Below, piece by piece: positions 7,201-14,912 of a stretch of DNA of 64,000 bases. Both the position numbers and the translations under genes were made by a program. Location of the stretch: contig NZ_CP051006.1 in NCBI RefSeq assembly GCF_014673495.1, positions 5,146,001 through 5,210,000 on the forward strand, read 5' to 3'. This DNA comes from Streptomyces griseofuscus (lineage in GTDB: Bacteria; Actinomycetota; Actinomycetes; Streptomycetales; Streptomycetaceae). The notes under the pieces are model-generated. The model was given only the letters and a program-made list of their open reading frames with translations, ran no database searches and had not been told where the DNA came from. How positions within the stretch are numbered: position 1 is the first letter of the stretch; every line of letters begins with the position of its first letter.

Positions 7201-8721
7201 AAGAGCGGGCTGCCGAGTTCGGTCAGGAAGTACCTGCCGTTCGCCTCCGGTGGCATCGTCTACGGGCCGACCCACGCCCTGATCGGCGAGGCCGGACCGG
7301 AGGTGGTCATTCCGCTGACCCGGCCGAAACGGGCGGCCGAACTGGCGGCCCGCTCCGGGCTGCTGGACATGCTCGGCGTCGGCCAGGCCCGCACGCTCGC
7401 CGCGACGACCGCTACGGCCGCCTCAGCGGGCGGCTCGGCCGCTAGCAGCGTGCTGTCCAGCCTGAGCGCGGCACTCTCCGGCATCGCCAGCCTGCTGAAC
7501 ACGGTCGGCGCCCAGGTCGTGCAGGGCATGGTCGACGGCATCCGCCAGAACCAGGGGCTGGTCGCGGCGGCCGCGCAGGACATGGCCGGCACAGCCGTCA
7601 CCGCGGCGGAGACCACGCTGCAGATCGCCTCGCCGTCCAAGGTGTTCGCCAAGATCGGGCAGCTGGTCGGCGCGGGCTTCGTCAAGGGCCTGACCGGCAC
7701 GGCGGCGCAGATCAAGTCCACGACGGACGCGATGGTCAAGGCCATCACCGACGCCTTCAAGGGCAAGAAGACGCGGGTCGATGACCAGCTCGTCGCCATG
7801 CTCAGCTCGGGCAACACGAAGCTGCAGAAGCTCGCCACCCAGCGCGACGCACTCGTGAAGCGGATCACCGACGCGCGAAAGTTCGCCGCCGACACGACGA
7901 ACACGGCGCTACAGGCGTTCTCGTTGCAAAGCCTGACCCAGGGCGCCGACAAGGTCACCGCCTCGACCCTGACGGCCGGCCTGCAGAGCGCGGTGAACCA
8001 GGTGAAGACGTTCACCGCCGAGGTGAACCGGTTGGCCAAGCGGGGGCTGTCCAAGAGCCTGCTTCAGCAGGTCATCGGCCTCGGTCCCGAGCAGGGCGCC
8101 AGCATCGCCGCCGCGCTGTCGTCGGCGACGTCGGATCAGCTGAAGCGGCTCAACAACCTGCAGGGCCAGCTGTCGAAGGCATCCACGACGCTGGGCAACA
8201 CCGGCGCGGACCTGCTGTACGACTCGGGCGCCCAGGCCGCGAAGGGCTTCTTGGCCGGGTTGAAGGGCCAGCAGAAGGCCATCGAGAAACTGATGCTCGA
8301 CATCGCGAAGGGCATGCAGACCGCGATCAAGGCGGCCCTGCACATCAAGAGCCCGAGCCGCGTGTTCATGCACATCGGCGACATGACCGGCCTCGGCCTG
8401 CACATCGGGTTCCTGCGGCGGCTGGCCGGCTTGCAGGACGCCTCGCGGGTGGCGGCCCGCAACCTCGCCGACGGCGTGACCGCCCAGCTGACCGGGCTCG
8501 GCGGGCGCGGCGGGGACGGCGTGGTCATCCCGTTGACCCGGATGCAGCGCGCCCGCCAGGCCGCCGCCGACGGCACCGCGGCGGCCACCGCGCGCGGCGC
8601 CCGGGCGGCCGGGGGCGGGCTGCAGATGACGAACTACTGGACGATCAACGAGGTGGGCGACGCGCACATGACGGCACACCGGGTGCTGAACCGCCTGGTC
8701 CTCGCGGCGGGAGTGAGCTGA
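4273..8721 (+). CDS. tape measure protein
   Basis: At 1482 residues this is the largest gene here and lies directly after the chaperones, as tape measure genes do. It begins with a polar region (MAGEDVDFGSAHITIDLND), carries a long Ala/Gly/Leu-rich helical centre with many hydrophobic segments (about 440-840), repeated LPGRIxSALxxLxS modules (about 820-950), a GGIVYGPTHALIGEAGPEVVIPL segment (about 994-1016) common in these proteins, and two IASPSKVFxxIG/IKSPSRVFMHIG repeats. In siphoviruses length sets tail length, at roughly 1.5 angstrom per residue, so a tail of about 220 nm is inferred. The centre probably crosses the host membrane during injection. GTG start follows leader copy 2. Confidence 0.93.
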   Translation: MAGEDVDFGSAHITIDLNDGSTDAQARQTGAQIQRALLNATRRIGDQIRRQIQRGLNAQAVTVRVEPDLRWFDAQLLNGLRSVDSLNIPVAPDVTGFVERLRALLADVEIPIRVVPDLDELDRRIRAHNAPDVRVNANVNVDNDRLTRSLAGLGSAALRVGKVLGTGLKFGAYGIAAAGAASGVAKLTAALAPAAGAIAAGPAAIAGFQTALGTLKLAVLGVDDALSAALSGDADAFSKAIEDLAPAAQKAVTAIRNLQPQLKKVQQSVQQSFFKQFSGDVTAAVRNLLPLGSGLDKIAAGFGRATDQGLKFATSKTAFNGLQGIVKGTSDAVGGLSTAVQPLARGLLSVASSVATAFGAQVGQAIGDVGTRIGNFLTRLGDSGRAVSLVRGALTVFQQLGAIAQNVGSILANVWRAANVNGGGLLNNLKQITGAFAQFAQTAAGQTAIGNVFKTVAQIAAQLGPILSALVTQLGAIAPALGPVFVALGPAITGLINALGPALAAIAPVLQEVANGLAAAFAVIGPALGPVGAAVGQVLSALTPLLPLVGQVVSVLAGALAPVLQLLTGLFEPIIQELVAALMPVLPPLAQAFAVLVQALTPLATGIGQAIGQLLAALAPLFTTLAGALGQVAASLAPVITALVNALMPTLPGLVSAFSAMVQAVLPLLPSLAGLVASVAPLAVLLLRIVGPIAQIGAAFDTWLAINLVVPIIQGVVSVLTGLISGITSVITFIAQLPGMIVSGLSALGSMLASFFTGLFTSIGQFVVSGFQTVVGFFAQLPGMILAGLQALPGLLLNLFTSAVAGIAIALLTLLAGIVFTFTELPGRIASALASLGTFLLNAFVSGFNAATSAISSFLSSAASFFSQLPGRIGSALAALPGRVSSLFRSAGSSALSAASSAGSAVVSFFSGLPGRIGSALSSVGSRIAGAFRSAASSAKNAVSSLISGVVSLFSGLGSRIVGAIGNVGGQIMSKIKSGLPSSVRKYLPFASGGIVYGPTHALIGEAGPEVVIPLTRPKRAAELAARSGLLDMLGVGQARTLAATTATAASAGGSAASSVLSSLSAALSGIASLLNTVGAQVVQGMVDGIRQNQGLVAAAAQDMAGTAVTAAETTLQIASPSKVFAKIGQLVGAGFVKGLTGTAAQIKSTTDAMVKAITDAFKGKKTRVDDQLVAMLSSGNTKLQKLATQRDALVKRITDARKFAADTTNTALQAFSLQSLTQGADKVTASTLTAGLQSAVNQVKTFTAEVNRLAKRGLSKSLLQQVIGLGPEQGASIAAALSSATSDQLKRLNNLQGQLSKASTTLGNTGADLLYDSGAQAAKGFLAGLKGQQKAIEKLMLDIAKGMQTAIKAALHIKSPSRVFMHIGDMTGLGLHIGFLRRLAGLQDASRVAARNLADGVTAQLTGLGGRGGDGVVIPLTRMQRARQAAADGTAAATARGARAAGGGLQMTNYWTINEVGDAHMTAHRVLNRLVLAAGVS

Positions 8722-10046
8722 TGGCGGTCGACTGGTACATGGAGTACGGCGGGGTGGAGCTGGTGAACCACGCCCGGCTCAACACCTACCTGGAGACGGT
8801 CGGGTCGCCGCTGACCGGCTGGAGCGGCTGCGGATGCCCCACGTTCGGCTACGAGGTCCTGGAGCAACTGCCGTACACCACGCCCGGCGATCCGGCGTCG
8901 CCGGCGCCCTGGTACGACGCGGACGTGCCCGAGTCGGCGGAGTTCACCGGGCTGATGGTGCTGGATGTCGCCGGTATGGAGGATCACCCGGTGCAGCGGT
9001 CGGTGACCGGCGGCATCGCCGGGGGCGGATCCATCGGTCCGGCCCGCGCGATCCCGCGCACGATCACCGTGACCGCGCTCGTCCTCGGCTCCACCTGCTG
9101 CGGCGTGGACTACGGACTGCACTGGCTGTCGCAGGTCTTGCAGGGCTGTGCCAGCGGCGACTGCGACGGCGACTGCCTGGTGACGTACAACTGCTGCCCC
9201 GGCGAGACGGACCTGACCCCGGCCCAGTTCAACGCCAAGCACCGGCGCACCCTGCGCAGGGTCGCCCTGACCGAGGGTCCGAAGGTGACCGCGCGGGCCG
9301 GTGACGGCTGCAGCGCGGGTCAATGCCAGTCCGGCGCCGACATCTTGACGGTTGAATTCGTGCTGACGGCCGCGGTGCCGTGGCTGTACACCGACCCGAT
9401 GCCGGTGCTGGAAGTCGTGCCGCCGATGGACCTGGACGGCTCGTGTGTCGGCTGGTGCCTGCACCCGGCCGGGTCCACGGAGCAGTGCCCCGGCGGCTGC
9501 CGGTTCGCGGCCTGCGTCGACCCCGCCGCGGCGTGCGCCGACACCCGGTGCGCGCCAGCGCAGCCGCCGCTGCCGGGGGCGCCGTTGAACACCTGCTACT
9601 GCCTGCCGCTGGCCACCGAGCGGACCTGCTACACGGTGGACCTGACGAGCCGGCCGACCTGGTCGTCGGACGTGCCGGTCGTCACCGTCCGGTCCGGGTC
9701 GACGGACCTGCGGAATCTGACGATCGAGATCTACGAGCAGACCGAAGTCGGCATGACCTGCGAAGACCTCGCCGACTTCAAGCGGTGCGATCCGCACAGC
9801 TACTGGCATGTGGGCTTCGTCCCGGCCGGAGGTGCGGTCACCCTGGACGGCCAGACCGGGCGAGCCCTCGTCGAGTGCAACGGTGTCTGCGAGAGCTCGT
9901 CCGACGTCTACGGCATGGACGGCATGCCGGTGTCCTTCAACGTGCTGGACTGCGCGAGCTACTGCGTGTGCCTCAGCACGGACGTGGAGAACCCGCCGGC
10001 CATGGATGCACTGGTGACCATCAACGTGTCGGGACGGGGACGGTAA
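8721..10046 (+). CDS. cysteine-rich distal tail-type minor tail protein
   Basis: A 441-residue protein starting at the ATG that overlaps the tape measure stop (TGATG). The first gene after a tape measure normally encodes the distal tail protein that joins tube to hub; the N-terminal MAVDWYMEYGGVELVNHARLNTYLE with an inner beta-rich region is compatible with this. It holds 28 cysteines, in CGC, CC, CxxxC, CYC and CVC patterns, spread throughout and especially at residues 260-310. Such density suggests disulphide cross-linking in the particle or bound metal. The domain assignment rests on position; the cysteine content is direct observation. Confidence 0.7.
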   Translation: MAVDWYMEYGGVELVNHARLNTYLETVGSPLTGWSGCGCPTFGYEVLEQLPYTTPGDPASPAPWYDADVPESAEFTGLMVLDVAGMEDHPVQRSVTGGIAGGGSIGPARAIPRTITVTALVLGSTCCGVDYGLHWLSQVLQGCASGDCDGDCLVTYNCCPGETDLTPAQFNAKHRRTLRRVALTEGPKVTARAGDGCSAGQCQSGADILTVEFVLTAAVPWLYTDPMPVLEVVPPMDLDGSCVGWCLHPAGSTEQCPGGCRFAACVDPAAACADTRCAPAQPPLPGAPLNTCYCLPLATERTCYTVDLTSRPTWSSDVPVVTVRSGSTDLRNLTIEIYEQTEVGMTCEDLADFKRCDPHSYWHVGFVPAGGAVTLDGQTGRALVECNGVCESSSDVYGMDGMPVSFNVLDCASYCVCLSTDVENPPAMDALVTINVSGRGR

Positions 10047-11086
10047 TGGCCGTAGCGGGGTGCGGGACCCACACCGCCCAGGTGGTCGACAGGAGCGGCG
10101 CCATCGTTGCCGTCGCCAACGTGCTGACCCAGGTCGAATGGAACCGGGTTCTGGACGGCGTCAGCACGGCGCGGGTGGTCATCAACCCGGACGGCGACTG
10201 CTGCGGGCGCCTGGGTCGGGTCTCCAGCTGGAGGAACCGGCTGGTGCTGTTCCGGGACGACAAGTACGTGTGGGACGGCCCGATCACGAACATCTCATGG
10301 GCGCTCGACGGGATCGAGCTGAACGCCAAGGACGTCCTCGCCTGGCTGGACCGGCGCGTCATCCACGAGACGAGAACGTTCACGAACGTCGACCTGATGG
10401 ATGTTGCCGAGTGGCTCATCGATGACGGGTTCCGCCCCGACGACCCGGGCCACACCGTCCAGGTCATCGGCCAGGCCGGGGTGTCGGGTTCGCGGTCGTA
10501 CAGCCAGGACATCGGGCAGACCGGCGACTGGCTGCGGCAGCTCGCCGAGGCCGGCCTGGACTACACGGCGATCGGGTCGAAGATCCTGCTGCTGCCCGAG
10601 ACGTACACGCAGAGCGTGGGCCGCCTGTCGGACGCGGACCTTCCCGACGGCCTGCAGGTCGCCGAGGACGGCGACTCACTGATCACACGGTGGATCGTCG
10701 CCGGGAGCGACACCAGCGGAGCGATCGGCGAGGCGGGCGGCACCGACGCCTTCTACGGGCTGCACGAGCGGTACATCGAGCAGACCGAGATCACCGACAA
10801 CGCGTCGGCCGAGCAGTCCGCGCAGGCCCGGCAGCGGACCTCGGCGACAGTCCCCGTGTTCATCGACACGCAGGAGGTGACGATCTCCCCGGAGGCCGCC
10901 ATCGACGTGCCCAGCCTGGTGCCGGGCTGGTCACTGGACGTGACAAGTATGGAGACGTGCCGGAAGGTCACGCAGCGGCTGAAAATCGTCGGGGTGAAGG
11001 TCTCGGAGACGGGCGGTGACGAGAACACGCCCGGCCGGGAGTCGGTGCAGGTGCAGGTGGCGGCGTCCGGGGCGGAGGCAGCCTGA
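10046..11086 (+). CDS. tail hub protein, Gp37-like
   Basis: A 346-residue protein; the ATG at 10046 overlaps the TAA of the gene before. The sequence RVLDGVSTARVVINPDGDCCGRLGRVSSWRNRLVLFRDDKYVWDGPI is typical of the Gp37-like/baseplate hub family of actinophage minor tail proteins (LysM-free T4 gp27-type hub fold), followed by a central KDVLAWLDRR region and a late domain with TQRLKIVGVKVSE. It should form the ring below the distal tail protein. Unlike its neighbours it has only a few cysteines. The stop overlaps the next ATG by one base. Confidence 0.75.
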   Translation: MAVAGCGTHTAQVVDRSGAIVAVANVLTQVEWNRVLDGVSTARVVINPDGDCCGRLGRVSSWRNRLVLFRDDKYVWDGPITNISWALDGIELNAKDVLAWLDRRVIHETRTFTNVDLMDVAEWLIDDGFRPDDPGHTVQVIGQAGVSGSRSYSQDIGQTGDWLRQLAEAGLDYTAIGSKILLLPETYTQSVGRLSDADLPDGLQVAEDGDSLITRWIVAGSDTSGAIGEAGGTDAFYGLHERYIEQTEITDNASAEQSAQARQRTSATVPVFIDTQEVTISPEAAIDVPSLVPGWSLDVTSMETCRKVTQRLKIVGVKVSETGGDENTPGRESVQVQVAASGAEAA

Positions 11087-11532
11087 TGGCGATGCGTGGA
11101 TCACCGGCGCGGCGGGTCGTCGGCAACCCGCTGGCCGGGGTGCTCGGCCACCTCGACCACCGTGCGCGGACGGCAGCGCGACGGCGTACGTCCGGCCAGC
11201 CGGTGGAGGAGGACCCGCCGCCGCACGAGGCGCCACCGATGGAGCCCGCCGGGCCGGTTGGGACGGTGCTGCTCACCGACGAGGACGGCCGCGCCCGCTG
11301 GACGTTCCCTACGGCGTACGGGTCGGCCCCGGCGGTCACCGCGGTGGCGGTCGACCCGACGCCGGATGAGGACGACCGCACGGTGACCGTGGCGCTCGAA
11401 GAGGTCACCGCCTGGTGCGTGACCGTACGGGCCTGGCGCACGCGCGGGCGGCGTGGCAGCGGCGTCGCCGAGCCGGCCGGGCCGGACGTGCTGGTCCACG
11501 TGATCGCCTTGGACGCGGGCCGGCCGGGCTAG
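11086..11532 (+). CDS. small minor tail protein with possible H-type lectin-like fold
   Basis: A 148-residue protein. The first 60 residues are basic and then Pro-rich; the rest (ARWTFPTAYGSAPAVTAVAVDP...VTVALEEVTAWCVTVRAW) is a beta-rich module whose spacing (F-P-x-xY/F-x-xAP-x-V) recalls H-type lectin-like beta sandwiches found at phage tail tips. That resemblance is by eye only. Translationally coupled to the hub gene. Its TAG stop (11530-11532) is at the same time the first three bases of the TAGTCT hexamer of leader copy 3. Confidence 0.5.
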   Translation: MAMRGSPARRVVGNPLAGVLGHLDHRARTAARRRTSGQPVEEDPPPHEAPPMEPAGPVGTVLLTDEDGRARWTFPTAYGSAPAVTAVAVDPTPDEDDRTVTVALEEVTAWCVTVRAWRTRGRRGSGVAEPAGPDVLVHVIALDAGRPG

Positions 11533-11583
11533 TCTCGTTGTCGCGCCGCTGGTTCTGGGCCGGGCTCACTTCACACCCGAGGG
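11530..11583 (+). promoter_or_regulatory. late-gene leader element, copy 3
   Basis: TAGTCT at 11530-11535, conserved block at 11544-11565, then a possible hairpin (CTCAC at 11565-11569 with GTGAG at 11584-11588, or CACCC with GGGTG inside it). The GTG at 11584 is the only possible start between the upstream in-frame stop and the protein sequence, and it lies inside the 3' arm of the hairpin with no spaced ribosome binding site. This copy is the best argument that the element itself has a part in starting translation. Confidence 0.7.
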
Positions 11584-12315
11584 GTGAGTCCGATCGCGTC
11601 TGTATGCGTTTGCTCCGACTACTTCACCGTCGGCGATGACGGCCGCTTGTGCCTGATCCCAGGTCAGCAGGGCCTGCGCCAGGTCCTCACGTTCGGTACG
11701 ACTGGCTCGTACACGTTCAAGAAGGCGGATTACCCGTGGCTCGCCAGGGTCCGCGTGATGGTTCAGGCGGGCGGTGGCGGTGCCGCGGGTGCGAGGGCGA
11801 GCGCCGGCCAGTTGGTGGCGCAGCCAGGCGGGTCCGGCGGCGGCTACTCGGAGCGGCTGATCGATGTCTCCGTGCTGGGGGCGACGGAGTCCATCGTGGT
11901 CGGCGCGGGCGGCGCAGCGGGTACGGCCACCACCGACGGCGGCAACGGCGGCAACTCCTCGTTCGGTGGCTTGTGCACGGCGAACGGTGGTGCGGGCGGG
12001 CAGGCTGTGATGCCCTCCGGGAACACTCCGATGTGTCTTTCCGGTACGCCTGGCCCGGCCGCGGGCATCGGTGACATTGCCCAGGGTGGTGGCCCTGGTG
12101 GTGGGGCGTTGCGGATCAGCGGCAACGAGGGCCAGTCGGGGGAGGGCGGCGAGTCGTGGATGGGGCACGGGGGTTGGCAGCGGTCTTCGACCGGTGGCGG
12201 CGGCGCCGGCCGGGGCTGGGGTGGTGGCGGGGCGGGCGGTTTTGCGCGGGACGGTGACACGACGAACGGGACCGGGGGAGGCAGCGGCATCGTGATCGTG
12301 GAGCTGTGGGGCTGA
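11584..12315 (+). CDS. glycine-rich minor tail protein
   Basis: A 243-residue protein from GTG 11584. The N-terminal part (SVCVCSDYFTVGDDGRLCLIPGQQGLRQVLTFGTTGSYTF) resembles attachment domains of actinophage tail proteins; from about residue 60 it is built of Gly-rich strands (QAGGGGAAGARASAG, NGGNSSFGGL, ANGGAGGQA, GGGGAGRGWGGGG), the polyglycine architecture seen in receptor-binding tips of many phage fibres (for example the T-even gp38-like and mycobacteriophage glycine-rich tail proteins). A receptor-binding role is inferred. No stop-start overlap: it has its own leader. Confidence 0.7.
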   Translation: MSPIASVCVCSDYFTVGDDGRLCLIPGQQGLRQVLTFGTTGSYTFKKADYPWLARVRVMVQAGGGGAAGARASAGQLVAQPGGSGGGYSERLIDVSVLGATESIVVGAGGAAGTATTDGGNGGNSSFGGLCTANGGAGGQAVMPSGNTPMCLSGTPGPAAGIGDIAQGGGPGGGALRISGNEGQSGEGGESWMGHGGWQRSSTGGGGAGRGWGGGGAGGFARDGDTTNGTGGGSGIVIVELWG

Positions 12316-12321
12316 CTCCTG

Positions 12322-12443
12322 GTCCGGATCTTGTCCGGGCACCGTGTCCGGACAGTGTCCGCGCAGGCCGGCGCATGGGCGGGCGGGGTGTCCGGGAGCT
12401 GTCCGGACAGGCGTCCTGATCTTGTCCGGACACTGTCCGGGCG
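12322..12443 (+). repeat. array of TGTCCGGACA palindromes
   Basis: Three perfect 10-base palindromes TGTCCGGACA lie at 12345-12354, 12400-12409 and 12423-12432. Five more partial copies occur between them: GTCCGGAT (12322-12329), TGTCCGGGCA (12332-12341), TGTCCGCGCA (12356-12365), TGTCCGGGAG (12389-12398) and TGTCCGGGCG (12434-12443). Eight copies in 122 bases of the only long non-coding gap in the tail-fibre block, directly before the TAGACT hexamer at 12453, make this a likely binding site for a dimeric regulator. Which protein binds is unknown. Confidence 0.65.
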
Positions 12444-12452
12444 GCACGTCGA

Positions 12453-12519
12453 TAGACTCGGGGGCGCGCCGCTGGTTCTGGGCCGGGCCCGAGCACAACC
12501 CCCGAGGACGGTGGGAGCA
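12453..12519 (+). promoter_or_regulatory. late-gene leader element, copy 4
   Basis: TAGACT at 12453-12458, conserved block at 12467-12488, then a stem CCCCCG (12499-12504) and CGGTGG (12509-12514) with one mismatch and an AGGA loop. The GTG start follows at 12520. It is preceded directly by the TGTCCGGACA array, the only copy with such sites. Confidence 0.65.
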
Positions 12520-13353
12520 GTGGCGCGCTGTGGGTGCGGCGGAGGTCAGTGCAGTTGCACGGTTCAGGCCGGCACGAACACGTCGGTCAGCGGCTCAGGT
12601 TCAGCGGCCAACCCGTATGTCATCTCGGCCGAGGTGCCCTGCGCGGCGGTCCGATCCTGCTTGTCGGCCGGGCCGGGCGTGAGCTACGACCCGGCGACCG
12701 GTGCCATCGGTGCCAAGGTGTCCGGGCAGGCCGGGAACAACCTCGTCACGCGGCCGGACGGATCTCTGTACGTGCCGACCGGTGCCGCCACGGTGAGTAC
12801 GGGATGCGGCCTGTCCGGCAACGGCTCGGGCAGCACCCCGCTCAAGGTGGCCACCGGCACCTGGCCCTACCCGTGCAGCGTGGACAGCGCTGGCGGTGTG
12901 GTGGCCTGTGACAGCAACGGCGTGCTGCGCAGCGAGCCGCGCGGCAAGGCGTCGCTGACCAACTACTTCGAGAACCGGTCATACAACGACGTCCCCGTGC
13001 CGACCTCGGGGCTGACGACCGTGGACACCTACTCGGTGACGGTCACGAACCCGGACACATGCCGCCCGGCCCTGGTGCTCGCTGAGCAGGAAGTGGACAT
13101 CTGGCTCGTCGTGCCCGCCGGCGGAGCGGCCGCCACCGGATTCGACGGTGACGAGATGCAGTACATCCGCAACACGGGCAGCTCCACGATGAGTGGCATC
13201 CACACCCAGCACACCAAGCTCCTCGGCCGGGGGACGCTCGCCGCAGGCTCCTCGATGCCGGTCGGGTTCGGGGCGGGAGTCGGCCGCGGGGCGGCCAACG
13301 CCTACTACTACGCGATCTACTTCACCCTCCGTGTCCTGCTGATCAGCCTGTGA
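12520..13353 (+). CDS. cysteine-containing tail fibre-like protein
   Basis: A 277-residue protein; the frame is open from 12331 but the earlier part is the repeat array, so the GTG at 12520 behind the leader is chosen (MARCGCGGGQCSCTVQAG). The short N-terminal CGCGGGQCSC cluster is followed by repeats of beta-rich Gly/Ser/Thr sequence (VSTGCGLSGNGSGSTPLKV) as in trimeric fibre shafts, and a C-terminal globular beta domain from about 160 (YNDVPVPTSGLTTVDTYSVTVTNPDTC...). Position near the end of the tail module suits a receptor-binding or side fibre protein. No family is recognised with confidence. Confidence 0.6.
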   Translation: MARCGCGGGQCSCTVQAGTNTSVSGSGSAANPYVISAEVPCAAVRSCLSAGPGVSYDPATGAIGAKVSGQAGNNLVTRPDGSLYVPTGAATVSTGCGLSGNGSGSTPLKVATGTWPYPCSVDSAGGVVACDSNGVLRSEPRGKASLTNYFENRSYNDVPVPTSGLTTVDTYSVTVTNPDTCRPALVLAEQEVDIWLVVPAGGAAATGFDGDEMQYIRNTGSSTMSGIHTQHTKLLGRGTLAAGSSMPVGFGAGVGRGAANAYYYAIYFTLRVLLISL

Positions 13354-13363
13354 GGAGCGCGCC

Positions 13364-13729
13364 ATGCTGGACTCCCTGCCCTGGCCGTGGCCGGGCGACG
13401 ACGGCGGCGACCAGCCCGCGCCGCAGCCGCGCAACTTCTGGGCGGTGTACGACGACGGCGTGATTTCCCAGCTCACCGTCACCGGCGACGGCATTGATCC
13501 GGTGCTGTCCCGCCCCGGCCGGCTGATCTCCGAGGCGGAGTACCTGACCTTGCAGGCCAAGATGCTGGCCGACCAGGAGGCGCGTGTGGCGGGACTGCTG
13601 GCGGCCGAGGCGGCGCAGAAGATGCAGGACTACACCGCGCTGCTCACAGTCGGCATCCCGGAAACGGTCGCCCGCCGCCTGTCCAGTTACACCGGGCAGG
13701 CGCAGGCCGTCAGCAGCGGGGAAAGCTAG
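13364..13729 (+). CDS. small late phage protein of unknown function
   Basis: A 121-residue protein started by ATG 10 bases after the previous stop, with AGGAG at 13353-13357 and a short spacing. Pro/Trp-rich N-terminus (LDSLPWPWPGDDGG), a NFWAVYDDGVISQLTVTGDGIDPV beta segment and a C-terminal Ala-rich helix (LQAKMLADQEARVAGLLAAEAAQKM). This small protein between fibre and lysin genes is common in actinophages, perhaps a tail tip or lysis accessory protein; I cannot assign it. Its TAG stop begins the TAGACT hexamer of leader copy 5. Confidence 0.55.
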   Translation: MLDSLPWPWPGDDGGDQPAPQPRNFWAVYDDGVISQLTVTGDGIDPVLSRPGRLISEAEYLTLQAKMLADQEARVAGLLAAEAAQKMQDYTALLTVGIPETVARRLSSYTGQAQAVSSGES

Positions 13730-13787
13730 ACTCCAAGAGCGATACGCCGCTGGTTCTGGGCCGGGCAAGGATCCTCACTTCTTCGGA
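13727..13787 (+). promoter_or_regulatory. late-gene leader element, copy 5
   Basis: TAGACT at 13727-13732 overlaps the preceding stop codon; the conserved block lies at 13745-13766; a stem CACTTC (13776-13781) with GGAGTG (13785-13790) reaches into the start codon of the amidase gene. GGAG at 13785-13788 would instead be a good ribosome binding site for a TTG at 13797, so the exact start is not settled for this copy. Confidence 0.65.
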
Positions 13788-14909
13788 GTGGTCCCCTTGT
13801 CCGACCCGATGACGCCCGACCAGTGGAGAACAGCCCTCAAAGCGGAGGGCGTGCGGTTCACGGAGTACAGCGGATGGACGACCCGCGGCCGTGATGCCGT
13901 CACCGGCAAGGTCTTCGGCCCCGTGCACGGGGTGTTGAACCACCACACGGCCGGGTCGAACAGCCTCGCCGCGGTCGCAGTGGACGGGGCGCCGAACTTG
14001 CCCTCGCCGCTCTGTCATGCGTTCTTGCCGAAGACGGGCGTGGCCGTACTGGTGTCCTGCCACCGCGCCAACCATGCCGGGCTGGCGGCCGTGAACTCGT
14101 ACAAGGCGATCCTGAACGAGAAGCCGATCCCGAAGCCGGACAAGAGCACCGGCACCGTCGATGGCAATGACGTGTTGTACGGGATCGAGGTGGAGAACCT
14201 CGGCAACGGCAAGGACGTCTACTCGCGCGCCCAGTACGACTCGTGGGTGCGGTGGAATGCCGCGATCTGCCGCCATCACGGCTGGGGGGCCGGGAGTTGC
14301 GCCGGCCACCTGGAGACCAGCGTCGAGGGCAAAATCGACCCCCTTGGGCCCGTCGAGGGCTACGGCACGCGCGGGCGCTTCCAGTTCACGATGACCCAGC
14401 TGCGCGCGGACGTCGCCGAGCGGCTGAAGCACCCGGCGAGCTGGAGCCCCGACACCGCGAGCCCGCCGCCGCCCAGGGAGGTCAAGTTGACCGGTCCCGC
14501 GTACATCAACCTCGGCCTGGTGCGCTCCTACCCTCTGGCGCCCGGCAACTGGGAAGACATCCAGTTCACGCAGGAATGGGACGACGAAGCCGGAGACCAC
14601 GCCGCCAGCGGCGAGACGTTCGCCGCCGGCGCCGCGCGGTTCACAGGCTCCCTGTCGCTCCGCTTCGAGGGTCTGCCCGTCGGCGACGTCGTCCAGGTAC
14701 GCATGAGCGAGTGGGAAGGCGACGTCCTCAAGGCCGTCCACCCGATCCACGAGGTGGTCGGCACTCCCGGCGGCACGTATGGGTTCGTGCCGCTGGTCAA
14801 GCGGATCGGCGCAGGCCGCTCCATGCGGGTCCGGCTGCTCAACCAGAGCAAGTTCGACATCGAGGTGGCCAGCGCGGTGCTGACGGCGCTGGCCTGGAAG
14901 GAGTCCTGA
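13788..14909 (+). CDS. endolysin, N-acetylmuramoyl-L-alanine amidase
   Basis: Cuts the amide bond between muramic acid and the stem peptide to release phage. Two-domain protein of 373 residues counted from the GTG at 13788 (TTG 13797 and ATG 13809 are alternatives). The amidase_2/PGRP-like domain covers about 8-195: NHHTAG (first zinc His at about 52-53), CAGHLETSVEGKIDP (zinc His 174, catalytic-type Lys 182, Asp 184). A Pro-rich linker at about 220 leads to a beta-rich C-terminal domain of about 140 residues (LTGPAYINLGLVRSY...), presumably for cell-wall binding. It is followed after 3 bases by the holin gene, an ordinary lysis cassette. No signal peptide, so release needs the holin. Confidence 0.88.
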   Translation: MVPLSDPMTPDQWRTALKAEGVRFTEYSGWTTRGRDAVTGKVFGPVHGVLNHHTAGSNSLAAVAVDGAPNLPSPLCHAFLPKTGVAVLVSCHRANHAGLAAVNSYKAILNEKPIPKPDKSTGTVDGNDVLYGIEVENLGNGKDVYSRAQYDSWVRWNAAICRHHGWGAGSCAGHLETSVEGKIDPLGPVEGYGTRGRFQFTMTQLRADVAERLKHPASWSPDTASPPPPREVKLTGPAYINLGLVRSYPLAPGNWEDIQFTQEWDDEAGDHAASGETFAAGAARFTGSLSLRFEGLPVGDVVQVRMSEWEGDVLKAVHPIHEVVGTPGGTYGFVPLVKRIGAGRSMRVRLLNQSKFDIEVASAVLTALAWKES

Positions 14910-14912
14910 CCC

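Noticed and set aside
11566..12498. Long minus-strand ORF (310 codons) opposite the glycine-rich tail gene
   Set aside because: GGT/GGC-rich coding on one strand forces ACC/GCC/CCA frames on the other; the product is a Pro/Arg-rich shadow and a good + strand gene with its own leader covers the same bases.
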